A stretch of DNA of 64,000 nucleotides from UBA9611 sp965237595 (GCA_965237595.1 CBDEFY010000007.1:62001-126000); one strand, 5' to 3'; positions 53,469 through 63,022 are shown, counted from the first letter of the stretch. The notes: generated by a model not told the origin, from the sequence alone. Made by a program: numbers and translations.

Positions 53469-54371
53469 TTAGGACTTTCTTTGGACCTTCACCCCGGCTT
53501 CTTTCTCCAGCAGTTTCACCACAACCGGGGTGTCTAGGTCGCCCAGTCCCGCCTCGGCGGCTTGGGTGAAAATCTTAAATGCCAGGTCTCCTGCGGGTGT
53601 GGGCGTATCGATGCTCCGGGCAAGCTCCTGAATCAGCCCCAGGTCCTTGAGGATTGTCTTCAGCGGGGCGCGGGCATCTTGGAAGGTTTGGTCCAGCATC
53701 ACCGGGGCATTCCGGTCCAGCATGAAACTCTGTCCCCAGCCGGAGCTGACCAACTCGTAGACCAGTGCTGGGTCGGCCCCGGATTTGGCCCCCATGAGCA
53801 TGGCCTCGGCGGCGGCCAGTGTGTGGACCCCCACCAGCAGTTGGTTGACCAGTTTGACCGTGGTGCCCGTGCCGGTGGGACCGGTGTGTCTCACCGTGCC
53901 ACCCATGGCGTCGAAAGCGGGCGAAGCGGCATTAAAGGCCTCTTCAGGTCCCCCGGCCATGATTACCAAGGTGGCATTTTCGGCGCGCTCGGTGCCGCCG
54001 CTGATGGGCGCGTCCAAGAACAGCGCCTCCTTAGCCTGGGCGGCTTCGGCGCAGGCCTTGGAGGTGTTGATGCCCACGGTGCTGTGGTCAACGAGTATCT
54101 GACCGGGTCTGGCGTTGGCGATGACACCGTCAGGGCCCAGGAAGACCTCTTCGGCGGTTGCGATGTCGGGCAAGCAGGCCAGCAGGATGTCGCACTGCTG
54201 CGTAATCTCCGCCGTGGAGGTGGCGGCGGAAGCCCCGGCGGCGGCAATCTCCCGCACCTTGCCCTGGCTGCGGTTATGCACGCTCAGGTCGAAGCCCGCC
54301 TTCAGCAGGTTGTAGCTCATGGGCAGGCCCATGCGGCCCAGGCCGATGAATCCTATCTTTTTGTCGGTCAT
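53469..54371 (-). CDS. 3-hydroxyisobutyrate dehydrogenase-family oxidoreductase
   Basis: 300 residues. NAD(P) Rossmann motif IGFIGLGRMGLPMSYNLLKAGFDLSVHNRS, substrate motif FLDAPISGGTERAENATLVIMAGG, and the catalytic Lys in TGTGTTVKLVNQLLVGVHTLAAAEAM. The family includes MmsB and tartronate semialdehyde reductase; the exact substrate is open. The gene follows the class III aminotransferase (79-base gap) on the same strand, so a beta-amino-acid or branched-chain route is possible. Confidence 0.9.
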   Translation of the reverse strand: MTDKKIGFIGLGRMGLPMSYNLLKAGFDLSVHNRSQGKVREIAAAGASAATSTAEITQQCDILLACLPDIATAEEVFLGPDGVIANARPGQILVDHSTVGINTSKACAEAAQAKEALFLDAPISGGTERAENATLVIMAGGPEEAFNAASPAFDAMGGTVRHTGPTGTGTTVKLVNQLLVGVHTLAAAEAMLMGAKSGADPALVYELVSSGWGQSFMLDRNAPVMLDQTFQDARAPLKTILKDLGLIQELARSIDTPTPAGDLAFKIFTQAAEAGLGDLDTPVVVKLLEKEAGVKVQRKS

Positions 54372-54450
54372 GGTCTGCCTTCCGTTGATTGGTGTTGGCG
54401 ATGTCCCCGGTCTAAACGTAACCTATGTGCCCGGTTGCACCGGTTTGTTT

Positions 54451-55830
54451 CTACTGGACGCCCAGGTCTTTGGAGGTTTGAGCGAAGACTTTGTCCATGT
54501 TGGAGATTAGATCGTCGACCTCGCTGGAGGTTATGCAGAGGGGCGGGGCGACGTTCATGCGGTCCCCGCCGCGGAGTAAAAGACCGTTTTCGGCGAATCC
54601 CTGGGTCATGCGGTTGGCCAGGTCGGCCTCGGTGGGGAAGTACTCCTTGGTATCGCGGTCAGCGACTATCTCGATGCCGCAGAACAGCCCCAGGCCGCGT
54701 ACGTCGCCAATCATTCGGTACTTCTCTTTCATCTCCTTCAAACCGTCCAGCAGATAGCTGCCCATGCGGGCCGAGTTATCAACCATCCCTTCCTCCTCCA
54801 TTATCTGAATGTTCTTCAGGGAGGCGGCGGCGGCAACCGGGTGTCCGCCGAAGGTGATGACGTGTTTGAAGGAAGCCCGCTGGCTGCCGATGAAGGCATC
54901 GGATATGGCGCCCCGGGTGATGGTCCCGCCCATGGGGATGTAGCCGCTGGTGATTCCCTTGGCCACGGTCATGATGTCGGGCACCACGCCCCAGTGCTCG
55001 GTGGCGAACATTTTGCCGGTGCGGCCGAAGCCGGTGATTACCTCGTCGGCGATGAGCAGGCACCCGTACTGGTCGCAGATCTCGCGCAGCCGGGGCCAGT
55101 AGTTGTCGCCGGGCACAACGCAGCCCAAGGGGCTGGATACGGGCTCGGCCACCACTGCGGCGATTGTGTCGGGGTCTTGGAACTTGATGGTCTCTTCGAT
55201 GGCGTTGGCGCAGAGCTCGGCGCACTCTTCGGGGGTCTGTCCGCCGAACTCGCAGCGGTAGGGCAGGGGCTGGGGAACGTGGAAGACACCGGGCATCAGC
55301 GGCTCGTAGTCGATCTTGGGGTAGAGGTGGGAGCCACCCAGAGCCAACGCGCCCATGGTGGCGCCGTGGTAAGAGCCTTTGCGGCTGATGAACTTGGTCC
55401 GGTTGGGCTCGCCCACTCGCTTGAAATAGGCGCGGGTGAGCTTGATGGCTGTCTCGACTGCTTCCGACCCGCCGCTGGTGAAGAAGGAGCGGGTCATGTC
55501 GCCGGGGGCAATCTGGGAAATCTTCTCGGCCAGGCGGATGGTGGGCTCGGTGGTGGTCCCCAAGGGCATATAGGTCAGTTTCAGCATCTGCTCGTAAGCA
55601 GCGTCGGCAATCTCCGTGCGGCCGTAGCCCACGTTCTTCAACCACAGCCCCGACATACCGTCGATGGACGTGTTGCCCAGAGCGTCGGTGACGTGGACTC
55701 CCTTCCCGCTTACGAAGATGGCCGGGTCGCCTTTCTCGGCCATGTCCGACGGTTCCCGAAGGTAGACCCAAAGGTGTTCTAGGGCGGACTCTTGTAGGCT
55801 CTTAACTTCTGAGGGCGAGTGGGTGGTCAT
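54451..55830 (-). CDS. Class III aminotransferase (aspartate aminotransferase family)
   Basis: 459 residues. PLP enzyme of the omega-transaminase type. Seen: FVSGKGVHVTDALGNTSIDGMSGLWLKNVGYGRTEIADAA, MTRSFFTSGGSEAVETAIKLTRAY, YHGATMGALALGG, LIADEVITGFGRTGKMFATEHWGVVPDIMTVAKGITSGYIPMGG (Lys-PLP in TVAKGI) and RGLGLFCGIEIV. These enzymes use pyruvate or 2-oxoglutarate with beta-alanine, taurine or amines. Substrate is undetermined. Confidence 0.93.
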   Translation of the reverse strand: MTTHSPSEVKSLQESALEHLWVYLREPSDMAEKGDPAIFVSGKGVHVTDALGNTSIDGMSGLWLKNVGYGRTEIADAAYEQMLKLTYMPLGTTTEPTIRLAEKISQIAPGDMTRSFFTSGGSEAVETAIKLTRAYFKRVGEPNRTKFISRKGSYHGATMGALALGGSHLYPKIDYEPLMPGVFHVPQPLPYRCEFGGQTPEECAELCANAIEETIKFQDPDTIAAVVAEPVSSPLGCVVPGDNYWPRLREICDQYGCLLIADEVITGFGRTGKMFATEHWGVVPDIMTVAKGITSGYIPMGGTITRGAISDAFIGSQRASFKHVITFGGHPVAAAASLKNIQIMEEEGMVDNSARMGSYLLDGLKEMKEKYRMIGDVRGLGLFCGIEIVADRDTKEYFPTEADLANRMTQGFAENGLLLRGGDRMNVAPPLCITSSEVDDLISNMDKVFAQTSKDLGVQ

Positions 55831-55850
55831 GGGGTCTCCTTACGGAGCCG

Positions 55851-55875
55851 TCAGCTAACGGCTATCAGCTTTCAC
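55851..55875. repeat. AGCTATCAGC-type intergenic repeat, copy 3
   Basis: TCAGCTAACGGCTATCAGCTTTCACC fills the gap between the aminotransferase start and the LLM gene's stop. It is a degenerate copy of the elements at 11533 and 13243. Confidence 0.55.
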
Positions 55876-55878
55876 CTA

Positions 55879-56763
55879 TTAGGTTTGAACTGCGGGGATC
55901 ACTATTTTGGCCAGCATCTCCATGATGGGACGGAGTTGGTTCTGGTCACGGGTGTTGGGCGAGATGAGCAAGCGTTCCACGCCCATCTCTTGATATTTTT
56001 GGGATCTTTCTAAGATCTCTTCCGGGTCTTCTCCCAGGGAATAGCGGTTGTGGTTGTGGGTGCTGCCGATGGCGGCGCTGACCGAGACCGCAATCTCGGA
56101 CGGGTCGCGGCCCGCGACTTCAGCCTGCTCTTTCAAGTAGTCCATGCCCTGGACCAAGACCTCCGGGGACAGGGCCGTTGGGTGCCAGCCCGTGCCGGTG
56201 CGGGCGGCCCGGCGGATGGCGGCCCTGCTGGTGCCCCCAACGATTATCGGAATGTGGGGTTTCTGCACCGGCTTGGGTGTGAATTTCATGCCCGAGAAAC
56301 TGTGGTACTTGCCCTGGAAACTGGGATCTTCCTTGGTCCACAATTCCTTCATGATGGCGATGGCCTCATCGGTGATGGCGCCCCGCTCGGCGTAGGGACT
56401 GCCCATGGCCTCTAGTTCCTCTTCAATGACGCCGACGCCCGCTCCCAGCATCAGCCGGCCTCCGGACAGGACATCCAAGGTGGCGGCGACTTTGGCCAGA
56501 CGGATGGGATTGTGGTAGGGGAGAACCAGCACGCTGGTGCCCAGGCCGATGGTCTTGGTGGTGGCCGCCACGTAGGCCAGGACAGTCAGCGGTTCATAGT
56601 AGGGCTTGTCGCCGATGCGGTCGTAGACGTAGCTGACGTTGAAGACATGCTCACTGGCCCAGACGGAGTCGAATCCCAGTTCCTCGGCGCGGACGGCGAG
56701 ATTTATCACCCCTTGGACATCTTCCATGCCCTGGTTGTTGGACAGCGAGTAACCAATCTTCAA
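55879..56763 (-). CDS. LLM-class flavin/F420-dependent oxidoreductase
   Basis: 294 residues. MKIGYSLSNNQGMEDVQGVINLAVRAEELGFDSVWASEHVF, GLGTSVLVLPYHNPIRLAKVAATLDVLSGGRLMLGAGVGVIEEELEAMGSPYAERGAITDEAIAIMKELWT and VQKPHIPIIVGGTSRAAIRRAARTGTGWHP match F420-type LLM enzymes closely. The TTG start has GGGAG 6 bases upstream. It follows the VOC gene by ~40 bases. Confidence 0.88.
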   Translation of the reverse strand: MKIGYSLSNNQGMEDVQGVINLAVRAEELGFDSVWASEHVFNVSYVYDRIGDKPYYEPLTVLAYVAATTKTIGLGTSVLVLPYHNPIRLAKVAATLDVLSGGRLMLGAGVGVIEEELEAMGSPYAERGAITDEAIAIMKELWTKEDPSFQGKYHSFSGMKFTPKPVQKPHIPIIVGGTSRAAIRRAARTGTGWHPTALSPEVLVQGMDYLKEQAEVAGRDPSEIAVSVSAAIGSTHNHNRYSLGEDPEEILERSQKYQEMGVERLLISPNTRDQNQLRPIMEMLAKIVIPAVQT

Positions 56764-56802
56764 ATGGGGCTCCCAATACCGAATTCTTCGGCTTGGATGT
56801 TC

Positions 56803-57582
56803 TTATCCGGTTGGCCGTAAAACGCTGAACATGGCGCCCTGAGGGTCTTGGAGTCCGGCGAAGCGACCGAATTCGGGGATATCCATGGCTGGGATTATTA
56901 TCGACCCTCCGAGAGACTCGGCCTTTTTGGCTGTGGCATCCGCGTCGTCAACTCCGAAGTACACTCCCCAGTTCGGCGGAACAGGGCCCATATCATCGGT
57001 GATCGCCATCACGCCAGCGACGTCTGTTCCTTCAACATTGAGCAGCGTGTAATCTATGGGGCCGGGGAACTTCAATGAGCCCATGCCGAGTAGGCTGGAA
57101 TAAAACTGGGTGGCATCCTCCGGGTCGGTGGTCATGAGTTCGTTCCACATGAGGGCCCCCGTTTCATTCTTTATCCGGACACCGATGTGCGCCTTGGGTT
57201 GCCACACGGCGAACATGGCTCCCTGGGGGTCTTGGATATACGCCATGCGCCCGGCGTCGAACACATCCATGGGGCCAAAGATGATGGTAGCTCCCGACTG
57301 TTCGGCCTTGGCCGCGCTCTGGTCGACGTTGTCAACGGTGAAGTAGGTATTCCAGTGGGGCGGCACGCCCTGCCCCTTCTCTTCCTCGCCCTGTTGATGG
57401 ATGGCCGCAGCCTCCAGACCGTTCTGCTTCTGCATATGGTAAACCATGTTTGGACCCATCTCCTGAGGGTCGTCGGTCCAACCAAACAGTGCTCCGTAGA
57501 ACGCCGATGCTCCCTGATCGTCGCTGGTGGATAGTTCCGCCCATGAGGGCGTTCCTTGGGGGTGGCTGGTAATTTCGGGCAT
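56803..57582 (-). CDS. VOC family protein with two glyoxalase-like domains
   Basis: 259 residues made of two VOC units: residues ~8-122 (TPSWAELSTSDDQGASAFYGALFGWTDDPQEMG... PMDVFDAGRMAYIQDPQGAMFAVWQP) and ~137-257 (GALMWNELMTTDPEDATQFYSSLLGMGSLKF... AMDIPEFGRFAGLQDPQGAMFSVLRP). It resembles the actinobacterial CFP32/Rv0577 and 27-kDa antigen class. Metal ligands are not obvious. Likely substrate-binding, isomerase or dioxygenase-like; no function is assigned. Confidence 0.85.
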   Translation of the reverse strand: MPEITSHPQGTPSWAELSTSDDQGASAFYGALFGWTDDPQEMGPNMVYHMQKQNGLEAAAIHQQGEEEKGQGVPPHWNTYFTVDNVDQSAAKAEQSGATIIFGPMDVFDAGRMAYIQDPQGAMFAVWQPKAHIGVRIKNETGALMWNELMTTDPEDATQFYSSLLGMGSLKFPGPIDYTLLNVEGTDVAGVMAITDDMGPVPPNWGVYFGVDDADATAKKAESLGGSIIIPAMDIPEFGRFAGLQDPQGAMFSVLRPTG

Positions 57583-57806
57583 GGGTCATCTCCTATCTCT
57601 ATTACGCCGGCACGCAGGCTGGCGGTTGGTGATTAGGGTGTCGTCATCCCCGTGGAACGGACTCCTTACCAAGGCAAGGACACGGGCCTAAGTTTACAGC
57701 CGCCGAGACCTGTCCACAATTGCCACGATGACACCCCGCCCAAGTTGAAGCCACTACCCGATTCCGATAAGCTGAGCGCTATAGCTAATCTCAACGGAGT
57801 TACCAC
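57583..57806. promoter_or_regulatory. Divergent VOC/FAD-oxidase intergenic region
   Basis: 224 bases. TATAGCTAAT near 57781-57790 could be a -10 region for the oxidase, with CGGAG 10 bases before its ATG. The stretch GTCATCCCCGTGGAACGG at ~57642 resembles dispersed repeat units. No gene is seen. Confidence 0.35.
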
Positions 57807-60746
57807 ATGGCCACCACGGCGGCGGCAAGGGTCCACGCATCGGAACGGGGCGACATTGAGGACGCGCTGAAGCGCCGGGTCTCGGGTGAGGTGAAGTTCG
57901 ATCCCTTCACCCGTGTGCTCTACAGCACTGACGCCAGCATCTACCAGATGGAGCCGGTGGGCGTGGTCATTCCCCGCAACGTGGACGACGTCCTTGCCGT
58001 GATGGAAGTCGCCAAGGACAACCGGGTGCCGGTGCTAGCCAGGGCCGGGGGCACCAGCCTGGCTGGCCAAACGGTAAACCACGCCATCGTCACCGACTTC
58101 AGCAAGTACCTGAACCAGATAATCGAGGTCAATAAGGAGGAGCAGTGGGCCAGGGTCCAGCCGGGCATCGTGCTGGACGACCTGAACCGCCAACTGCTTC
58201 CGTATGGGCTGATGTATGCCCCGGACCCCACCACATCCAACCGGGCCTGCGTGGGCGGCGGCGTGGGCAACAACAGCTGCGGGGCCCATTCGGTGATCTA
58301 CGGCAAGACCCTGGACCACATCTTGGAGCTGGACGTGGTCCTTTCAGACGGTACCCAGACCCACTTCCAGGCCCTGGAAGCCCGGGAGTTGGAGGCCAAA
58401 CTCAGCGGCGCCGGGTTGGAGTCGGACATCTACCGGGGGGTGCGGAGGCTGGCCCAAGAGAACGCGGCCGAGATTGAAGCCCGCTATCCAAACATCATGC
58501 GCCGGGTCAGCGGCTATAACCTGGACGAGTTTCTGACCGACTCGCCCTTCAACATGACCAAGATGGTGGTGGGCTCCGAGGGCACCCTGTGCGTGATAAC
58601 CGAGGTCAAGATAAACCTGGTGCCCAGGCCCATCATGACCGCCTCGGCCGTGGTCCACTTCGAAGACATCTTTGGGGCCAGCGATGCGGTGCAGCACATC
58701 CTGGAGCACGACCCGTCGTCCATCGAGATTATGGACCGGAACGTGTTGGAGCGTTCCCGGCAGTCCGCCGGGCTGGCGTCCAATATGGCGTTCATCGAAG
58801 GGGACCCCGGGGCCCTGCTGGTGGTGGAGTTCTACGGCGAGTCGGAACCGGAACTCACCTCCAAGACGAAAAAGCTGAAAGAAGACATGGGGCGGCGCGG
58901 CCACGGGTACGCCTGCGTGAATCTGCTGGACCGGGCGGCCCAGGCCAGCGTCTGGGCGGTGCGGAAGAACGGGCTGGGCCTGCTGATGAGTATGCACGGC
59001 GACGCCAAGCCGCTGCCTTTCGTGGAAGACACGGCGGTAGACCCGGACAAGATGGGCGAGTTCGTCCGGCGGTTCGACGAAATCGTACGGAACCACCAGA
59101 CTGAGGCCGCCTACTACGGGCATGCCAGCGTGGGCTGTCTGCACATCCGGCCGGTGGTCAGCCTAAAGAGCCAGGACGGCGTGGACAAGATGCTGTCCAT
59201 CGCCGACGAGATTAGCGACCTGGTCAAGGAATTCGGCGGGTCCCTCAGCGGCGAACATGGCGACGGCATCGTCCGGGGCGTCTGGAACGAGAAGATGTTC
59301 GGCCCGGAGATCTACAAGCTGTTCCAAGAGCTGAAGGGAACTTTCGACCCCGATGGCATCATGAACCCCGGCAAAATCATCGACTGCCCGCCCATGGACC
59401 AGAACCTGCGCTTCGGCGCCGACTACCGGGCTCCATCCATGCCAAGCAAACTGGACTTTTCAATCGACACCGATTTCTCCGGTGCGGTGGAAATGTGTAA
59501 CGGCATGGGGGCTTGCCGCAAGCTGGACGGCGCCATGTGCCCGTCGTACATCGCCACCAGGGATGAGGAGCATTCCACCAGGGGCCGGGCCAACCTACTG
59601 CGGGCGGCGCTGTCGGGCAAGCTGCCGGAAGGGGCGATGACCAGCCGCCGTCTCTACGAAGCCATGGACCTGTGCATCGAGTGCAAGGGTTGCAAAGCCG
59701 AATGCGAGTCGGGCGTGGACATGGCCAAGCTCAAGTACGAGTTCTTGGACCAGTACCAGCGGGCCAATGGAACGCCGCTGCGGAACCGGGTGTTCGCCCA
59801 CATCAACCGGGTAAGCGCCTGGGGCAGCCGAACGGCGCCTTTCTCCAACCTGATGGCCGGCAGTCCCATCGGCAGGCTGATGTCGCAGGTGATCTTGGGG
59901 ATTCACCCCAAGCGGAAGCCGCCCAGGTTTGTGCGGCGGACCTTTGCCAAGTGGTTCAAGGCACGGGAAAATCCCCCTAAATCCCCCTTTATCAAAGGGG
60001 GACCTGAAACGGCGAGTCTTCAGGCTACGGACACCGTGGTGCTGTTGAACGACACCTACATGAACTACAACTATCCCCAGATTGGGAAGGCCGCCGTAGA
60101 GTTATTGGAAGCGGCGGGGTTCCGGGTGGTTTTGTCGGAGACCAAATGCTGCGGCCGGCCCATGATCTCCAAGGGGCTGCTCGACGACGCCACGGCCAAC
60201 GCGGTGTCCAACGTTGATCAGCTTTTCGCCTACGCCGAACAGGGCATCCCGGTCATCGGCTGCGAGCCAAGCTGTTTGCTGACCTTCCGGGACGAGTACC
60301 CGGAGTTGGTGCGGGACGAGAAGTCGCAGAAGGTGGCCGAGAACTCGTACATGATTGACGAGTTCTTGATGAAACTCCAAGAAAATGGGGAGTTGCGGTT
60401 GGACTTGGGCAAGCTTCAGAAGAAAGTGCTGTTCCAAGCCCACTGCCACCAGAAGGCTGCGATGGGGACGGCCACATCCATGGCGGCGCTGCGGTTGCCC
60501 CCGGGCTACCAGGTGGAGTTGGTCAATGGGGGATGCTGCGGAATGGCGGGGTCCTTCGGCTACGAGAAAGAGCATTACGAGCTGTCTATGAAGATTGGCG
60601 AAGAGGCGTTGTTTCCAGCAATCAGGGCCAAGGACGAGGACTGGGAGGTTGCCGTGATGGGCGTTTCCTGCCGCCAACAGGTGGAGGACGGCACAGGGCG
60701 GAGGGCACGGCATCTGGTCGAGGTTCTGGCTGACGCGCTGGGGTAG
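57807..60746 (+). CDS. FAD-linked oxidase fused to Fe-S/CCG subunit (GlcD-GlcF type)
   Basis: 979 residues. Residues ~45-200 form the FAD_binding_4 domain (PVLARAGGTSLAGQTVNHAIV, PDPTTSNRACVGGGVGNNSCGAHSVIYG). ~230-540 are the FAD-oxidase C domain (GEHGDGIVRG, LKGTFDPDGIMNPGKI). ~570-650 hold Fe-S cysteines (CNGMGACRKLDGAMCPSY, CIECKGCKAECESGVDM). ~740-979 are two CCG domains (CCGRPMISKG, CEPSCLLTF, HCHQKA, GCCGMAGSFGYE). It oxidises a 2-hydroxy acid such as lactate or glycolate. Residues 722-732 read NPPKSPFIKGG, a translated palindromic repeat between the Fe-S part and the CCG domains. Confidence 0.93.
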   Translation: MATTAAARVHASERGDIEDALKRRVSGEVKFDPFTRVLYSTDASIYQMEPVGVVIPRNVDDVLAVMEVAKDNRVPVLARAGGTSLAGQTVNHAIVTDFSKYLNQIIEVNKEEQWARVQPGIVLDDLNRQLLPYGLMYAPDPTTSNRACVGGGVGNNSCGAHSVIYGKTLDHILELDVVLSDGTQTHFQALEARELEAKLSGAGLESDIYRGVRRLAQENAAEIEARYPNIMRRVSGYNLDEFLTDSPFNMTKMVVGSEGTLCVITEVKINLVPRPIMTASAVVHFEDIFGASDAVQHILEHDPSSIEIMDRNVLERSRQSAGLASNMAFIEGDPGALLVVEFYGESEPELTSKTKKLKEDMGRRGHGYACVNLLDRAAQASVWAVRKNGLGLLMSMHGDAKPLPFVEDTAVDPDKMGEFVRRFDEIVRNHQTEAAYYGHASVGCLHIRPVVSLKSQDGVDKMLSIADEISDLVKEFGGSLSGEHGDGIVRGVWNEKMFGPEIYKLFQELKGTFDPDGIMNPGKIIDCPPMDQNLRFGADYRAPSMPSKLDFSIDTDFSGAVEMCNGMGACRKLDGAMCPSYIATRDEEHSTRGRANLLRAALSGKLPEGAMTSRRLYEAMDLCIECKGCKAECESGVDMAKLKYEFLDQYQRANGTPLRNRVFAHINRVSAWGSRTAPFSNLMAGSPIGRLMSQVILGIHPKRKPPRFVRRTFAKWFKARENPPKSPFIKGGPETASLQATDTVVLLNDTYMNYNYPQIGKAAVELLEAAGFRVVLSETKCCGRPMISKGLLDDATANAVSNVDQLFAYAEQGIPVIGCEPSCLLTFRDEYPELVRDEKSQKVAENSYMIDEFLMKLQENGELRLDLGKLQKKVLFQAHCHQKAAMGTATSMAALRLPPGYQVELVNGGCCGMAGSFGYEKEHYELSMKIGEEALFPAIRAKDEDWEVAVMGVSCRQQVEDGTGRRARHLVEVLADALG
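59968..60002. repeat. In-frame palindromic repeat inside the FAD oxidase gene
   Basis: AAATCCCCCTAAATCCCCCT begins the element; TCCCCCTTT (59982-59990) and AAAGGGGGA (59994-60002) form a 9-bp hairpin with a 3-base loop. It is translated as NPPKSPFIKGG. Relatives lie in non-coding DNA at 583-605 and 60791-60828. Confidence 0.85.
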
Positions 60747-60790
60747 CCATTGGGTTGGCGTCGAGAACTAGGATTTCCAGCCGGAAACGG

Positions 60791-60828
60791 AAATCCCCCT
60801 CGGTCCCCCTTTGCAGAGGGGGATTTTT
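60791..60828 (+). terminator. Terminator formed by a C-rich AAATCCCCC repeat
   Basis: AAATCCCCCT (60791-60800) pairs perfectly with AGGGGGATTT (60817-60826), or CCCCCT (60805-60810) pairs with the same AGGGGG; five T follow. It starts 45 bases after the oxidase stop. The element is related to the in-frame repeat in that same gene. Confidence 0.75.
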
Positions 60829-61365
60829 GTCGCTCCAAGAAGAGCCATTTACCACAAGGGTGGTTCGACAAGTCCGATTTCTTCCCCTCCCGATGGAATC
60901 GGGACGTCGGGGTCGACCTCCGGCCGGCGCTCACCATAAGCGGGTGTTCAGCGGGGGTTGCGGCCAATGCCACGACGAATCAGCAAAGAAAAAAGCCACT
61001 GTCCTTGCTCGTCTTTCAACCAGTCTTACCAAAATATCTCTGAGTTCTACCCTATGGGATTAAACTATTCGGCCTCACGAAATCATGATAAGCACCCATT
61101 GAGGGTCATATCATCGAGCATTTCCGGTCCGCCAAATGCCAAATTAGACCGTTCGAAACGGCCTTTTGGGACCATGGATGGCGGTCTTCGGGAGCCCTCA
61201 ATTTAAGGGTGGTAGGTGTCAGAATGTTAATTAGGAGTGTGAAAGAAGACGGGAGGGCTCAATCTGGGCGCTCGACCTCGGCCTCAATAACCGAATATAC
61301 CATGGCGAGGGGGATTCGGCTGCCTGGGTTGCAGCGGCCCGTGACCTCGCGGGACCGGGAGAATT
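60829..61365. other. Intergenic region with the first copy of a duplicated leader
   Basis: From about 61065 onward the DNA is similar to 62526 onward (shared blocks include GGTCATATC-TCGAG, TCGAAACGGCCTTTT and GTGTCAGAATGTTAATTA). The inverted repeat TCCCGAT-GGA-ATCGGGA is at 60888-60904. No protein gene is supported. The conserved ~300-base leader probably holds the promoter of the receiver-ATPase gene. Confidence 0.6.
60888..60904. repeat. TCCCGAT-GGA-ATCGGGA inverted repeat, copy 2
   Basis: Identical over all 17 bases to 46366-46382. Confidence 0.7.
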
Positions 61366-62470
61366 GTGGAAGACAAACTGACGAAAATCCTAGTTGTTGA
61401 TGATGAAGCGGACATCTTGAACCTTTTGGTTGATGACCTTACCGACCAGGGGTTCGATGTTGTGTCGGCGGGGAACGGGGCTTCGGCTCTAGGACAAATA
61501 TACCGTGAACGACCGGACGTCGTACTGATTGATTTGATGATGCCCGTGTTAAGCGGTTACAAGGTTCTCCGAAAACTCAGAAGCGACCCAACGACACAGA
61601 ATTTGCCCGTGGTACTCCTTACTGGAGTCTCCCCCACGGAGGGAGAGCAGGCCGCTGTCAAGTTGGGCGCAAACCATTACGTGACCAAGCCCTAGGAACC
61701 AGGCACCCTCCAGGCGGTAATCAGGGTCGCCCTCAGAGAAGCGGAAAGCTCGGGGGGAGCCTACGTTGCCACGTCTGGTTTCGTCAGCACGGGGAATCAG
61801 CTGCTCGACATTAAACTGGGTGGCGGAGTGCCTGTTTCGGGTCTGACATTGATCGAAGGGGGATCGTCCACCGGCAAGAGCGTGTTGTGCCAGCACTTCG
61901 CATACGCTGCTTTCAGCAATGGATTTGGAGTCGCTTATTTCACCACGCAATACGCACCAAAGAGCTTGATCGGCCAGATGGGTTCCATCGGACTCGATCC
62001 GTCCCAACACTATCGCTCCGGGATGTTCCGGATTGATCAACTGCCTGAAATGGATCCCTTCATTGACGAATCCTCGAATATTCTCAGTGAAATAGCCCAG
62101 CAGATCCTGGATTTGCCTGAGCAATACCGGATTGTCATCGTCGACGCGGTTACCAGCCTGGTTAATGTGGAAGACGAAAACGAGGTCCAAACCTTCTTCT
62201 CTAAATGCAAAAAGGTGGGAGACGAAGGCAAGTCCATATTTTTGTCGGTCGACCCGATAGGCCTAACCGACGACACTTTGTTCCGCGTGAGGGCGAAGAG
62301 CGACGGCTATCTAAGCTTACGTCTCGAAAAAAAGGGTGCACGGCTAAGCAGCGTCTTTGGAAGTATGCAAAGTTCGCAATGCTCTAGAGTTGACCGGTAA
62401 CATAGTCAATTTCGACATCGAGCCTGGCATTGGCATCAAGCTCGACGCGACCCGCCGTACCTTGATTTAA
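61366..62470 (+). pseudogene. Receiver-ArlH/FlaH-like ATPase fusion, copy 1 (in-frame TAG and a frameshift)
   Basis: Residues 1-~125: CheY-like receiver with all key sites (D12, D13, D56, T86, K108). A short linker leads to an ArlH/FlaH-type KaiC-fold ATPase: TGNQLLDIKLGGGVPVSGLTLIEGGSSTGKSVLCQ (Walker A, K171), YFTTQ, IVIVDAVTSLVN (D260) and TDDTLFRVRAKSDGYLSLRLEKKGARL. At 61693 TAG replaces the Trp codon of copy 2 (TKP-stop-EPG versus TKPWEAG). Near 62356 an extra T shifts the frame; the correct frame continues LEVCKVRNALELTGNIVNFDIEPGIGI, the ArlH C-terminus, to TAA at 62468. GTG start after CCGGGAGAA. Confidence 0.85.
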
Positions 62471-63022
62471 CTTTGCCCTTTTATCCCTACATCGTCGACT
62501 CAACCTCTCCCACAACCACTTGTTGGTTTAACCATTTGGCCTTAAGAGCTCACAATACTTAACCAATGTCGGTCATATCTTCGAGTATTTCCGATCCAGC
62601 AATTACCAAATCAGACCGCTCGAAACGGCCTTTTAGGACCAGGGATTGCGGTCTATGTGAGTCCTCATTTTAAGGATGGCAAGTGTCAGAATGTTAATTA
62701 TAAGTGTCAAAGGGGGCCGGAGCGCCCAGTCTGGGCGTTCGACTAAGGCCGCTAAAACCGGAATTGCCACGGCGAGCGAATGACTTGTTCGGTAGCCAAA
62801 TTTACTCTTGGCGCATGACAAAATGGCACGACCGAGATTTGCTCTTAGAACCCTTATGCAGGTTGCAATGCGCCAACTTGATGACCATCCGGAAACCTGA
62901 TGGGCGTTGAAGAAGAGAAACTCTCTGGGCGCCCAATTAATGGCATAGCTCGAAAACGGCGGCGGTGGGGTTCGGCTGCCCAGGTTGTAACGACCCTGTG
63001 AACTCGCGGAACCGGGAGAAAG
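62471..63022. other. Duplicated leader, copy 2, with a ~180-base insertion
   Basis: From ~62526 it follows the leader of copy 1 (61065-61365), but ~62780-62965 has no counterpart there. The two leaders meet again at TTCGGCTGCC-AGGTTG and the CCGGGAGAA ribosome binding region. No gene is supported; small frames in the insertion are not recognisable. Confidence 0.6.
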
